A stretch of DNA of 53,847 bases from Fibrobacter sp. (lineage in GTDB: Bacteria > Fibrobacterota > Fibrobacteria > Fibrobacterales > Fibrobacteraceae): positions 1 through 53,847 of the forward strand of contig JAGDBD010000050.1 of assembly GCA_017959225.1 (NCBI GenBank), in the 5' to 3' direction. Position numbers and translations under genes: made by a program. How positions within the stretch are numbered: position 1 is the first letter of the stretch; every line of letters starts with the position of its first letter. Of this stretch, positions 11,832-20,484 are shown piece after piece. The notes below the pieces were generated by a model, which did no database searches, was not told the DNA's origin, and worked only from the letters and a program-made list of their open reading frames with translations.

Positions 11832-12726
11832 AATTCTTTCCTCCCACTCTTTGGAAAATTACAAGACTTATGACGCTCGAAAGAATCAGAACGACACCCA
11901 GCATCGCGCCGAAGGGCCAGTCGCTTGCGGAACCGAACTGCTGTTGGATCAGGTTACCGATCAGCATGTATTTGCTACCGCCCAACAGGTCGCTGATGAC
12001 ATACATGCCAAAGCTCGGAACGAGAGTCAAAATGACGCTTGCGATAATGCCCGGCATCATCTGCGAAAGAATGCCGTGGGTAAACGTGCGAATGGGCCCG
12101 GCGTAAAGATCCCGCGCCGCTTCAACGATTCCCCAGTCCAAACGTTCGACGCTTGTGTAAAGCGGTAAAACGGCAAAGGGGAGCATGGAACTGACCATGC
12201 CGACGTAAACGGCAAAGCTTCCCGGGTAAAGGGATTCGCCTTCTGCAATCAGTCCAAGGAAACGGGCGATGCTCGCTGGGAACATGTCCGGTCCAAGAAG
12301 AATCATCCAGGCTGCGGTACGGATAACGAGGTTCGTGCAACTGGGAACCATGATGAGCGCAAAAAGAAATGCGCGCATGCTTTTGCCATGGTTCGCAATC
12401 CAGAATGCCATGGGAAGTCCGAAGAAAATGCAGAGTACCGTTGTGAACGAGGCGATTTTTACGCTGCGCCAAAGAATGAGCAGGTTATCGGGAGACCAGC
12501 CGAAGGTGCTGAATCCTAAAAGCCGTTTTAAGTTCAAAAGGGAGAAGGTCCAATGGATGCTTCCGTAGGAACCCCGTTCCGCAAAAGCGAGGACCATTAA
12601 GAAAATGGTGGGGATCAAAAGGAAAACTAGCAGCCAGAGAATTCCAGGCCCTGTAAGAAGCACACCGAATTTGCGCATGCGACTGCGGGTGGTGAGCTTG
12701 CCTTCAAAAACTTCGATTTGTTGCAT
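11824..12726 (-). CDS. potB: Polyamine ABC transporter permease PotB
   Basis: 300 residues, six predicted membrane segments after a short cytoplasmic N-terminus (GPGILWLLVFLLIPTIFLMV is helix 1). The EAA loop reads EAARDLYAGPIRTFTHGILP-like, with Ser in place of Pro at the end (GILSQMMPG). It starts 3 bases after potA and overlaps the TTG-started potC by 8 bases, a standard potABC arrangement. Confidence 0.93.
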   Translation of the reverse strand: MQQIEVFEGKLTTRSRMRKFGVLLTGPGILWLLVFLLIPTIFLMVLAFAERGSYGSIHWTFSLLNLKRLLGFSTFGWSPDNLLILWRSVKIASFTTVLCIFFGLPMAFWIANHGKSMRAFLFALIMVPSCTNLVIRTAAWMILLGPDMFPASIARFLGLIAEGESLYPGSFAVYVGMVSSMLPFAVLPLYTSVERLDWGIVEAARDLYAGPIRTFTHGILSQMMPGIIASVILTLVPSFGMYVISDLLGGSKYMLIGNLIQQQFGSASDWPFGAMLGVVLILSSVISLVIFQRVGGKNFV

Positions 12727-12729
12727 AGG

Positions 12730-13815
12730 CTAGTCGCTCAACACTTGCAGATATTGCGGATCGATGTAAAGATTCACTTGGTCGCCTGGATTGTAAATTT
12801 CATCCGGATCGGTCATGACGCGGAGCTTTAAACTTTCGTTCCCACCGACTCCCGGAAGCTCTGCGATTAATTCCCAATAGTCACCGCGGAAGATACGCTC
12901 TAGGATTTTTGCCGGGTAGACGTTGTTTGCAAAGGATTCGCTTGGCGTGCAAACGTGAATGTCTTCCATTCGAATGGCGATGCCGCCCTTTTCCCAGGCA
13001 GGATCTTTTTCGAGGACGAGATTTCCAAAGTTCGTACAGGCGAGCTTTTCGGAAACGCGTTCGCTTTCAAGAATGTTGGCTTCGCCGATGAACGTGGCAA
13101 CAAAACGGTTAACCGGGTGCTCGTAAATGTCTTCCGGTGTGCCGTCCTGGATAATCTGTCCGTTGACCATCACGAGGATGCGGTCGCTTACAGCAATGGC
13201 TTCGTCTTGGTCGTGAGTCACCAAAATGAACGTTGTATCGGTTTTGCGTTGCAGTTCCCGCAGTTCCACTTGGAGCTTTTTACGGAGATTTGCGTCCAAT
13301 GCAGAAAGAGGTTCGTCCAAAAGCAGAATGTCGGGCTCGTTCACCAGGGCGCGGGCAAGCGCCACGCGCTGCTTTTGTCCACCGGAAAGCGTCGCTGGCA
13401 TTTCTTTTGCAAGATCCGAAATATTGACGATTTCCATCATCCTGTTCACACGGCGTTCGATTTCGTCTTTAGGAACGTGATGACTTTTGAGTCCGAAGGC
13501 GATGTTGTTGAAAATGTTCAAATGGGGGAACAGCGCGTAATTCTGAAAAACCGTGTTAATCGGACGCTTGGACGGGGAACGGTTGGAAATGACGTTTCCG
13601 CTTAAAACGACTTCGCCTGAATCCGCTTTTTCAAAACCTGCAATGATGCGAAGAAGGGTCGTTTTGCCGCAGCCCGAAGGACCGAGCAGGGTCACAAATT
13701 CTCCGTCTTTGATAAAGACATTGATGCCGTCCAGGACGACTTTCTTTCCAAAGCTTTTGTGCACATCGCGAATGTCCAAATCAAAATTCTGATTTGACGA
13801 AGGCAAAGGATTCAT
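12730..13815 (-). CDS. potA: Polyamine ABC transporter ATPase PotA
   Basis: 361 residues, first gene of the potABCD-tgt operon. Walker A is GPSGCGKTT (about residues 43-51), the Q loop FQNYALFPH, the signature LSGGQKQRVALARAL, Walker B ILLLDEPLSALD and the switch His in VTHDQDEA. A C-terminal TOBE-type regulatory domain follows (about 240-355). The start at 13815 has GGAG 7 bases upstream. The substrate assignment rests on the PotD and PotB/PotC patterns; ATPases of this group also serve iron or sugar importers. Confidence 0.93.
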   Translation of the reverse strand: MNPLPSSNQNFDLDIRDVHKSFGKKVVLDGINVFIKDGEFVTLLGPSGCGKTTLLRIIAGFEKADSGEVVLSGNVISNRSPSKRPINTVFQNYALFPHLNIFNNIAFGLKSHHVPKDEIERRVNRMMEIVNISDLAKEMPATLSGGQKQRVALARALVNEPDILLLDEPLSALDANLRKKLQVELRELQRKTDTTFILVTHDQDEAIAVSDRILVMVNGQIIQDGTPEDIYEHPVNRFVATFIGEANILESERVSEKLACTNFGNLVLEKDPAWEKGGIAIRMEDIHVCTPSESFANNVYPAKILERIFRGDYWELIAELPGVGGNESLKLRVMTDPDEIYNPGDQVNLYIDPQYLQVLSD

Positions 13816-13897
13816 GGCGAATCTCCGTAGAAAACGCGGTTCAGTTTTTCGCCAAAAATAGAAAGTTTATGATGAGAATAAAAATTCCCAGACCGAT

Positions 13898-14320
13898 TTA
13901 TGGTTTTGCCGGCGGGTAAATGGGGAGCGTTGGAATTCGGGTATAAGTTTTTTTCGAGGAATCGAGGCCGAGAAATATGGCGGATTCCCCTAAGGAAAGC
14001 ATAATGAACTTGGGCTTAAGAACTCGCAAGTATTTGTTGACTTGAACTTGCAAAGCCGCAGGGGATTCGACTCCCGGCCTTTTGCATTCCACCAGAAGCC
14101 AAGGTTCCTTGGCGTTTGCCCCTTCCCGAAAATCGTGCACGAGAATGTCTACACGATTGGCATTTTTAGGATCAAAAGTCCGCAGCGCAAATTCGGTTTC
14201 AATCAAATGACCGGGAACTTGCACGGCGTCTTTTAACCAAGAAACCACCGCTTGCCGCACCGCTTCTTCGGGAGTCGCTGCAACGAGCTTTTTTCGGGAA
14301 GAGTCAAAGTAGGAATCCAT
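13898..14320 (-). CDS. Orphan HsdR N-terminal-like (PD-(D/E)XK) domain protein
   Basis: 140 residues. It resembles the type I restriction enzyme R-subunit N-terminal domain (HSDR_N_2 family): RVDILVHDF carries the Asp and LLVECKRPG the Glu-x-Lys of a PD-(D/E)XK nuclease core, followed by LQVNKYL-type helices (QVQVNKYLRVLKPKFIML). No helicase, HsdM or HsdS gene is nearby, so this is not a restriction system as seen here; such stand-alone domains are common in Bacteroidota and relatives and their role is unknown. ATG 14320 is chosen because homology begins here. It starts 14 bases after alr, whose stop TAA overlaps the TAAGG that may serve as ribosome binding site. Confidence 0.8.
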   Translation of the reverse strand: MDSYFDSSRKKLVAATPEEAVRQAVVSWLKDAVQVPGHLIETEFALRTFDPKNANRVDILVHDFREGANAKEPWLLVECKRPGVESPAALQVQVNKYLRVLKPKFIMLSLGESAIFLGLDSSKKTYTRIPTLPIYPPAKP

Positions 14321-14334
14321 GAAAATGGTTCGCC

Positions 14335-15579
14335 TTAGCGGAATGGATAAGGAGTGAACGGAGGAATGTGGAATTCTTCCTTCAGATCGTCCCAACGGAT
14401 CAGACGGTTTTTCCAAACGTACTTGCGGTACAGCCGACGGGCCACACGGCTTGTGATTTCGTAAGGAATCGTGTGATGGGCTTCCGCAACGGACTCCATA
14501 GAAATCCGGGAATCAGCAGCGCCATTCACCACTTCCACCGTTTCACCGATCTGCACGTCCGGAATACGGCTCACGTCCACCATGGTAGCGTCCATGCACA
14601 CGCGTCCAAGAATTGGGCAGAGTTGGTTGCGGATAACGACGTAACCGTTGTTGTATTCGCCGCGGAGGTAACCGTCGCCGTAACCGATAGCGATAGTCGC
14701 AACTTTTGTCGGCTGCTGTGCCACCCAGTATTGGCCGTAAGAAACCCCTTCGCCAGTAGGCACTTCGTGAATCGTGCGGATGGTCGATTTGATTGTCATG
14801 ACGGGCTTTAATTCCGGATATTCAAAACCTTCCGGCGGAGTCGCACCCATGGGATTGTAACCGTAAAGGACAAGGCCCGGACGCACCATGTCGAAGTGGC
14901 TTTCCGGATGGCGGAGCGTGCCTGCGGAACTGGAGCAGTGGCAAATCTGCGGGCGGATTCCTTCGTTTGTCAAAAGCTCCACCAGGTTTGAAAAACGGTC
15001 GATCTGACGCTGAGTGCTTTCGTTGGACGTTTTGTCTAACATGTCGGCGGTGGCGAGATGGGTGAACATCCCTTCGACTTCCAAATGCTTTAAGGTGAGG
15101 ATCTGGCGGATCGTGTCAAAGTCGTCGAAGCGTACGCCGTAGCGGTGCATGCCCGTGTTGATGGCAAGGTGCGCTTTGCAGTGCAGATTGTTTTCTTCGA
15201 GATACTTGTCGAAGGCGATCGCAGTTTTCAAGTCCGAAAGGGCGGACGTCAGTTGGAATTCTACAAGGTAAGGGAAATCGGCAGGAATGCAAGGACCAAG
15301 AATCAAAATGGGAAGATCCATACCGTACTGACGGAGAAGCATGCCTTCGGAGAGGTGTGCCACGCCCAAAAAATCCGCTCCACTGTTTTTTGCGGCATAG
15401 GCGCAGGCGAGAGAACCGTGTCCGTAGCTGTCCGCTTTGACGGGAAGCAGGATCTTTGTGTTCTTCGGGATGGATTTACGGACAAATTGAATATTGCTCG
15501 CGAGAGCGTCCAAGTTGATTTCGATCCAATTCGGGCGCGTGATACTGTTCAAATCAGGGGGAAGTTTTGCCAAATTCAT
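14335..15579 (-). CDS. alr: Alanine racemase
   Basis: 414 residues, slightly longer than the usual 360-390. It makes D-alanine for peptidoglycan. The PLP-binding Lys48 sits in LPVKADSYGHG, and the catalytic Tyr in GVSYGQYW at about residue 280; GRVCMDATMVDVS is the conserved C-terminal-domain motif. The frame is open further upstream, but ATG 15579 is where homology starts; TATATT lies 9 bases before it with no Shine-Dalgarno site, so the leader would be only about 3 bases. It probably heads a two-gene transcript with the HsdR-N-like gene. The 188 bases between alr and the divergent aminopeptidase gene hold only AT-rich promoter sequence. Confidence 0.95.
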   Translation of the reverse strand: MNLAKLPPDLNSITRPNWIEINLDALASNIQFVRKSIPKNTKILLPVKADSYGHGSLACAYAAKNSGADFLGVAHLSEGMLLRQYGMDLPILILGPCIPADFPYLVEFQLTSALSDLKTAIAFDKYLEENNLHCKAHLAINTGMHRYGVRFDDFDTIRQILTLKHLEVEGMFTHLATADMLDKTSNESTQRQIDRFSNLVELLTNEGIRPQICHCSSSAGTLRHPESHFDMVRPGLVLYGYNPMGATPPEGFEYPELKPVMTIKSTIRTIHEVPTGEGVSYGQYWVAQQPTKVATIAIGYGDGYLRGEYNNGYVVIRNQLCPILGRVCMDATMVDVSRIPDVQIGETVEVVNGAADSRISMESVAEAHHTIPYEITSRVARRLYRKYVWKNRLIRWDDLKEEFHIPPFTPYPFR

Positions 15580-15767
15580 AGTGTTCAAAATATAGATTAG
15601 AAACCTCCGTTTGGTCTTGAAAATCGTAAGTTTTTTGCAATGATTTGAGTGTGTAAGTGGTTGATTTTCAACAAGATACGCCGTCTTTGTTCCGAGAAGT
15701 CTTTTTTGGAGCGGAAAACCTGTGCAAACATTAGTATTTTTACCGCGAAACAAAAAAGAGGCTCATT

Positions 15768-16883
15768 ATGGATCCAAGAATTGTCCAACTTGCGGAAATG
15801 CTCATTCAAAACGCAATCCGCCTGCAGAAAGACGAAAATATTCTGATCGAAACCACCGACACTCCGACGGATCTTTCCGTTGCACTGATCCGTGCCGTGG
15901 CAAAAGTCGGCGGAAGACCGTTTTTAACCCATCACCGCAGCGCTGTCAACCGCGTTCTTTTGCAAAACGCTTCCGATGAGCAGTTAAAAATCGCTGCGGA
16001 ACACGACCTTGCATTTATGAAGCACATGCAGGCCTATCTTTCGATTCGCGGAAGTGACAATTTTGTAGAACTTTCTGACGTTCCTGAAGACCGGACTTTT
16101 GCGAACCGCACCATCCGCCATCCGGTGCTCGATTACCGGGTGAACAAGACGCGTTGGTGCGTTTTGCGCTGGCCCACTCCTTCGATGGCCCAGGGCGCAG
16201 GCATGAGCACGGAAGCCTTTGAAGATTTCTATTTCAAAGCGTGCCTTGCCGATTACCCGGCGATGCAGAAAGCGGCAGAGGCTCTGGTTGACTTGATGAA
16301 CAAAACGGATAAGGTTCGCCTGGTCGCTCCGGACACGGATCTTTCCTTTAGCATTCGGGGAATTCCGGCGGTACCGTGCTGCGGCACAATGAACATTCCG
16401 GATGGTGAAGTGTACACGGCTCCGGTTAAGGAAAGTGTGAACGGTGTTATCCATTACAATGCGCCGACTCTGTATGAAGGCAAGAAGTTTGAAAACATTC
16501 GGCTCGTGTTCAAGGACGGTAAAATTGTGGAGGCGACTTCTTCGAATACGCAGGCGATGAACGCCATTTTCGATACCGATGAAGGCGCTCGTTTTGTGGG
16601 AGAATTTGCCATCGGCTTCAATCCGTTCGTTTTGCATCCGATGTGCGACATCCTTTTTGACGAAAAAATCGCGGGAAGCATTCATTTTACGCCGGGACGC
16701 TGTTACGAAGATGCTTATAACGGAAATCAGTCGGCGATCCACTGGGATCTCGTGCTGATTATGCGACCGGAATACGGTGGCGGAGAAATTTATTTTGACG
16801 ATCGCCTGATTCGGAAAAACGGAATTTTTGTCATTCCGGAGTTAGACGCGCTTAACCCTGACAAACTTGGCGCGCAAAAGTGA
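15768..16883 (+). CDS. M29-family aminopeptidase
   Basis: 371 residues, cytoplasmic. The M29 family (AmpS, aminopeptidase T) contains cocatalytic two-metal exopeptidases. Diagnostic motifs are NIPDGEVYTAPV (about residues 207-218, metal ligand Glu), VGEFAIGFNP, SIHFTPGRCYEDAYNGNQS and SAIHWDLVLIM near the C-terminus. In the usual family motif the His/Ala/Gly segment reads HxALG; here it is HFTPG, a variation typical of one subfamily. RBS AAAGAGG lies 8 bases before the ATG. It is followed by the glutamine synthetase control region, so the two are likely separate transcripts. Confidence 0.9.
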   Translation: MDPRIVQLAEMLIQNAIRLQKDENILIETTDTPTDLSVALIRAVAKVGGRPFLTHHRSAVNRVLLQNASDEQLKIAAEHDLAFMKHMQAYLSIRGSDNFVELSDVPEDRTFANRTIRHPVLDYRVNKTRWCVLRWPTPSMAQGAGMSTEAFEDFYFKACLADYPAMQKAAEALVDLMNKTDKVRLVAPDTDLSFSIRGIPAVPCCGTMNIPDGEVYTAPVKESVNGVIHYNAPTLYEGKKFENIRLVFKDGKIVEATSSNTQAMNAIFDTDEGARFVGEFAIGFNPFVLHPMCDILFDEKIAGSIHFTPGRCYEDAYNGNQSAIHWDLVLIMRPEYGGGEIYFDDRLIRKNGIFVIPELDALNPDKLGAQK

Positions 16884-16929
16884 CAAAACGACAGTTTTGC
16901 TATATTTTGCGACTGAAAGCGACAAAACG
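16882..16929 (+). repeat. Direct repeat and palindrome upstream of glnN, possible activator sites
   Basis: GACAAAACG occurs at 16882-16890 and again at 16921-16929, 39 bases apart. The first copy is also part of a perfect inverted repeat CAAAAC-GACA-GTTTTG (16884-16899). The -10-like TATATT (16901-16906) lies between. The positions, about 85-130 bases upstream of the inferred sigma-54 start, suit enhancer-binding activator sites; that function is inferred. Confidence 0.4.
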
Positions 16930-16985
16930 GTAACTTTCTTGGGCTGGACTTCTGTTAAAATCGTAGAAAAACGCCAAAAATCTTC

Positions 16986-17002
16986 TTGGCACGGTTTTTG
17001 CA
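16986..17002 (+). promoter_or_regulatory. Sigma-54 promoter of glutamine synthetase
   Basis: TTGGCACGGTTTTTGCA fits the sigma-54 consensus TGGCACG-N4-TTGC with the invariant GG (16988-16989) and GC (17000-17001) separated by exactly 10 bases. The expected start site is about 17013, leaving a short leader with AAGGAG before the GTG start. Confidence 0.8.
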
Positions 17003-17034
17003 AAAGGTAGAGCACAAACCATAAGGAGTACACT

Positions 17035-19101
17035 GTGAGTATTCAAGAAGAATTTGGCTGCCTCGTCTTCAATGCAAAGACGATGAGCAAGTATCTTTCG
17101 CACAAGACTTATGAAAGTCTTCTCGCCACGATGGAAAACGGCACTGCTCTCGACGCATCGATTGCAGACGAAGTTGCTTCGGGAATGAAAACTTGGGCAA
17201 TGGAACATGGTGCAACGCACTTTACGCACTGGTTCCAGCCGTTGAACGGCACCACTGCAGAAAAACACGATGCTTTCTACAATCCGGATTTTAAGGGCGG
17301 TATCGTCGCCTCTTTCAGCGCAAAGGAATTGATCCAGGGTGAACCGGATGCTTCTAGCTTCCCGTCTGGCGGTCTCCGTGCAACCTTTGAAGCCCGCGGT
17401 TATACCGCTTGGGATCCCACAAGCCCCGCATTTATCAAGGTGAACAACGACGGCGTTGCCGTTCTCTGCATTCCGACCGTGTTCTACGGTTATCACGGCG
17501 AAGCTCTCGACAAGAAGACTCCGCTCCTCCGTGCACAGGCCGCCCTTGAAAAACAGATTAACCGTGTCGCAAAGCTTTTCGGCGTTCAGGGCAACAAACG
17601 CCCGTTCGCTACTCTTGGTCCAGAACAGGAATACTTCCTCGTCGATTCCGAAGTTTACAGTCAGCGTCCGGACTTGATCCAGACCGGTCGTACCCTCTTC
17701 GGCGTTCGCCCGGCCCGCCATCAGCAGCTGGAAGACCACTACTTCGGCAAAATCAAGAACCGCGTTCTTTCCTTTATGGCAGAAGTGGACAAGGAACTCT
17801 GGAAGCTCGGCGTTCCGGCAAAGACCCGTCACAACGAAGTGAGCCCGGCCCAGTTCGAACTCGCTCCGGTCTTTGAAGAACAGAACCTTTCTTCGGACCA
17901 TAACATGCTTGTGATGGAAGTTCTCCAGACCGTTGCAGAACGTTACGGCCTCGTTTGCCTGCTCCATGAAAAGCCCTTCGACGGCGTGAACGGATCCGGT
18001 AAGCACAACAACTGGTCGATCACCGGTCCGGACGGCAAGAACTGGCTTTCTCCGGGTAAGACTCCTCACGAAAATGCGAAGTTCCTCACAGTCCTCGTTT
18101 CCATCATCAAGGGCGTTGACACTTACGCTCCGCTGCTCCGCGCAACGGTGGCTAGCGCTGGTAACGATCACCGTCTCGGTGCAAACGAAGCTCCTCCGGC
18201 TATCATCTCGATCTTCCTCGGTGAACAGCTCACCGATATCATCAACCAGCTGGAAAAGGGTACGCCTACATCCACGAAGGTCGGTTCCGAAATCGAAATC
18301 GGCGTTTCCATGTTGCCGCCGCTTCCGAAGGATGCTACGGACCGTAACCGTACAAGCCCGTTTGCGTTCACCGGTAACAAGTTCGAATTCCGTGCAGTGG
18401 GCAGCGAACAGAGCTGCGCAACGTCCAATACGGCTTTGAACACGATTGTGGCTTGGGCTTTGGACGACGTGATGAATCAGATCGAAGCTCTTACCTCGAA
18501 GGGTACAGAATTCAACGCGGCCGTGCAGAGCGTTCTCAAGAAAGAAATCAAGGAACACAAGCGCGTGCTCTTTGACGGCAACGGCTACAGCGGCGACTGG
18601 GAAGTGGAAGCAGCCAAGCGCGGTCTTCCGAATCTCAGAACGACTCCGGAAGCGATCAAGGCTTACCGCGATCCGAAGGTCATCGAACTTTACAAGAAGT
18701 ACGGTGTTCTTTCCGAAGTGGAACTCGAAAGCCGTTACGTAATCGAAAAAGAAAAGTACGAAACGGTGATTGCCTTGGAAGCGAACTGCGCTCTCATGAT
18801 GGCAAAGACCATGTTCCTCCCGGAAGGCATTTCCTATGCCGCAGAACTTGCCGATTCCTGCGCTTCTCTCACGGACTACGTGCACAAGGGCGTTTCCGCT
18901 CTTGCAAAGTCTGCCGCAGAAAATGTAGAAAAGCTCACTCAGGAAATCGACAAGCTGGAAAAGGCTGTCGATTCTAACGATCCGGCTGCAGAACTGGAAG
19001 GCATGAAGAATGTCCGCCAGGTTGTGGATACCCTCGAACGAATCGTTCCGGATTCCCAGTGGCCAGTTCCGGGATACGGCGAAATGTTCTTCGTCGGCTA
19101 A
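17035..19101 (+). CDS. glnN: Glutamine synthetase type III
   Basis: 688 residues, near the 700-730 typical of GSIII and far longer than GSI. It forms glutamine from glutamate, ammonia and ATP. GSIII markers are the N-terminal THWFQPLNGTTAEKHDAF, SFPSGGLRATFEARGYTAWD, LGPEQEYFLVD (metal-binding Glu), NEVSPAQFELAP, NGSGKHNNWS (ATP/metal His) and AGNDHRLGANEAPPAI. The C-terminal part is the Gln/Glu-rich helical extension of the family. The start is GTG 17035, with AAGGAG 6 bases upstream. The sigma-54 promoter and a possible second TATATT promoter suggest nitrogen-regulated plus basal expression. A terminator follows. No nitrogen regulator gene is in the window. Confidence 0.97.
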   Translation: MSIQEEFGCLVFNAKTMSKYLSHKTYESLLATMENGTALDASIADEVASGMKTWAMEHGATHFTHWFQPLNGTTAEKHDAFYNPDFKGGIVASFSAKELIQGEPDASSFPSGGLRATFEARGYTAWDPTSPAFIKVNNDGVAVLCIPTVFYGYHGEALDKKTPLLRAQAALEKQINRVAKLFGVQGNKRPFATLGPEQEYFLVDSEVYSQRPDLIQTGRTLFGVRPARHQQLEDHYFGKIKNRVLSFMAEVDKELWKLGVPAKTRHNEVSPAQFELAPVFEEQNLSSDHNMLVMEVLQTVAERYGLVCLLHEKPFDGVNGSGKHNNWSITGPDGKNWLSPGKTPHENAKFLTVLVSIIKGVDTYAPLLRATVASAGNDHRLGANEAPPAIISIFLGEQLTDIINQLEKGTPTSTKVGSEIEIGVSMLPPLPKDATDRNRTSPFAFTGNKFEFRAVGSEQSCATSNTALNTIVAWALDDVMNQIEALTSKGTEFNAAVQSVLKKEIKEHKRVLFDGNGYSGDWEVEAAKRGLPNLRTTPEAIKAYRDPKVIELYKKYGVLSEVELESRYVIEKEKYETVIALEANCALMMAKTMFLPEGISYAAELADSCASLTDYVHKGVSALAKSAAENVEKLTQEIDKLEKAVDSNDPAAELEGMKNVRQVVDTLERIVPDSQWPVPGYGEMFFVG

Positions 19102-19133
19102 TCCGAAAACCTTCCAAGACAAAAAATGTAACA

Positions 19134-19165
19134 GAAGCTTCCGCCAAGGCGGGGGCTTTTGTTTT
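19134..19165 (+). terminator. Intrinsic terminator after glnN
   Basis: Stem AAGCTTCCGC / GCGGGGGCTT (two G-T pairs) around a CAAG loop, followed by TTGTTTT. It lies between the convergent glnN and the gene at 19177-19509. Confidence 0.85.
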
Positions 19166-19176
19166 ATACGACATTT

Positions 19177-19509
19177 TTAGCCGAAAATGGCGAGAATCCA
19201 GAATGCGATGGCGGTAAGCGCCCAGACTGCAACGAGGAACTTTTTCTTTCCGATTTTTCCCATGGAAATCGCAGTGGTAAACGTGAGATAGAGGGCAAAG
19301 AAATAGCAGAAAATCGTCACGATTTCTTGAGGAATGAAACCGGGAAGGACGTTTCCGCGAATCAGTGCGACGCATGCTGCAAAAGCTTGAATCAGCCCGG
19401 GGAGTAAATAAGCTTTGCGCTTTTCGGGACTAGCGTTTTTAAAGGAAAAAATCCAAAGGAAAATCAGTGCAACTGCGGCAGTACAAGCAAAAAACGGGTA
19501 TATGGTCAT
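19177..19509 (-). CDS. Small four-helix membrane protein of unknown function
   Basis: 110 residues with about four membrane segments (near 7-20, 36-50, 60-80 and 91-108) and a short basic loop MGKIGKKK before the last helix. Not recognised; no conserved motif is visible. ATG 19509 is chosen because TATATT lies 7 bases upstream, giving a leaderless or nearly leaderless mRNA; the frame remains open upstream but runs into the start of the MoxR gene on the other strand. The gene is divergent from the MoxR operon. Confidence 0.65.
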   Translation of the reverse strand: MTIYPFFACTAAVALIFLWIFSFKNASPEKRKAYLLPGLIQAFAACVALIRGNVLPGFIPQEIVTIFCYFFALYLTFTTAISMGKIGKKKFLVAVWALTAIAFWILAIFG

Positions 19510-19516
19510 GGAAAGG

Positions 19517-19524
19517 AATATATT
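19517..19524. promoter_or_regulatory. Overlapping divergent -10 boxes at the MoxR operon
   Basis: AATATATT (19517-19524) contains TATATT on the plus strand (19519-19524, for the MoxR gene) and TATATT on the minus strand (19522-19517, for the small membrane protein), offset by 2 bases. Confidence 0.45.
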
Positions 19525-19572
19525 TTTATTTTGAAAAATGCGTCTTGGTAAAGCGTTAAAAGGGAATGCGAA

Positions 19573-20481
19573 ATGATTCAAAAATTGATCCAGGCTTTGA
19601 ATTCCGTGCTTTTGGGAAAGGAAGATTCCATTGAACTGCTTGTTGCAGCGATTCTTGCGAATGGCCACGTGCTGATAGAAGATGTTCCGGGCACAGGAAA
19701 GACGACTCTTGCAAGGGCGCTTTCGAAAGCGGTTTCCGCAGAGTATGCAAGAATCCAGTTTACACCGGATCTTCTCCCTGCCGACGTGACCGGTGGCGCC
19801 ATTTACCGTCCGGGCAATTCGGAATTTGAAATCAAGAAGGGGCCTGTCTTTACGCAGGTTCTGCTTGCCGATGAAATCAACCGTGCAAGTCCCCGTACGC
19901 AGAGCGCACTCCTTGAAGCCATGGAAGAACGTTCCGTTTCGTTAGAAGGAAAGACGTATTTGCTTCCCAGCTTTTTTGTGGTCCTTGCTACGGAAAATCC
20001 GGTGGAATTCCGCGGAGTGTATCCCTTGCCCGAGGCGCAGATGGACCGTTTTATGATGCGGCTTTCTTTGGGGTATCCTTCGGAAGAAACAGAACTCGGT
20101 ATCATTCGCGGTCACCGTTTTGAAGTCCCTGTGGAAAAACTTGAACCGGTGATGAATCCGGAAGACATTTTGCGCAGTCGGGAAGATGTCAAAAAAATCC
20201 ATGTGGACGAAGCCCTTGAAGTTTATGCGGTGAAGCTTGTACAGGCGACGCGCCATCGCGCCGATCTTCGCTTGGGAGCGAGTCCTCGGGCGGGCATGGC
20301 TTTGGTGGCGATGGCGCAAGCTTTTGCCTATATGGACAAACGGGATTTTGTGATTCCGGACGATATTCAAAGAGCCCTTTTGCCGGTGATGTCCCATCGT
20401 ATTTTCGCAGAAGATCCCGCTCCGGATGCTACGGTGAAAATTTTGGAAGAAATCCGGAAAAACGTGTCGATTCCCAGGTAG
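19573..20481 (+). CDS. MoxR-family AAA+ ATPase
   Basis: 302 residues. Walker A is DVPGTGKTT (residues 37-45), Walker B LLADEINRA (about 96-104) with the sensor/arginine region PRTQSALLEAMEE, then ATENPVEFRGVYPLPEAQMDRF, the standard MoxR signature. MoxR ATPases act as chaperones that mature or activate partner proteins, commonly those encoded next door. It is followed by DUF58 and transglutaminase genes with 3-base spacing and overlap, the classic MoxR-DUF58-TgpA operon. AAGGG lies 9 bases before ATG 19573. Confidence 0.95.
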   Translation: MIQKLIQALNSVLLGKEDSIELLVAAILANGHVLIEDVPGTGKTTLARALSKAVSAEYARIQFTPDLLPADVTGGAIYRPGNSEFEIKKGPVFTQVLLADEINRASPRTQSALLEAMEERSVSLEGKTYLLPSFFVVLATENPVEFRGVYPLPEAQMDRFMMRLSLGYPSEETELGIIRGHRFEVPVEKLEPVMNPEDILRSREDVKKIHVDEALEVYAVKLVQATRHRADLRLGASPRAGMALVAMAQAFAYMDKRDFVIPDDIQRALLPVMSHRIFAEDPAPDATVKILEEIRKNVSIPR

Positions 20482-20484
20482 CTT

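Noticed and set aside
13898..14320. A type I restriction system
   Set aside because: There is only a short HsdR-N-like domain, with no helicase, methylase or specificity gene nearby.
16900..19122. A 740-codon open frame on the minus strand opposite glnN
   Set aside because: It is a mirror of the strongly biased codons of glnN, has no family pattern, and would overlap the sigma-54 promoter. The same applies to long antisense frames at 2677-4527, 5852-6976 and 32469-33608.
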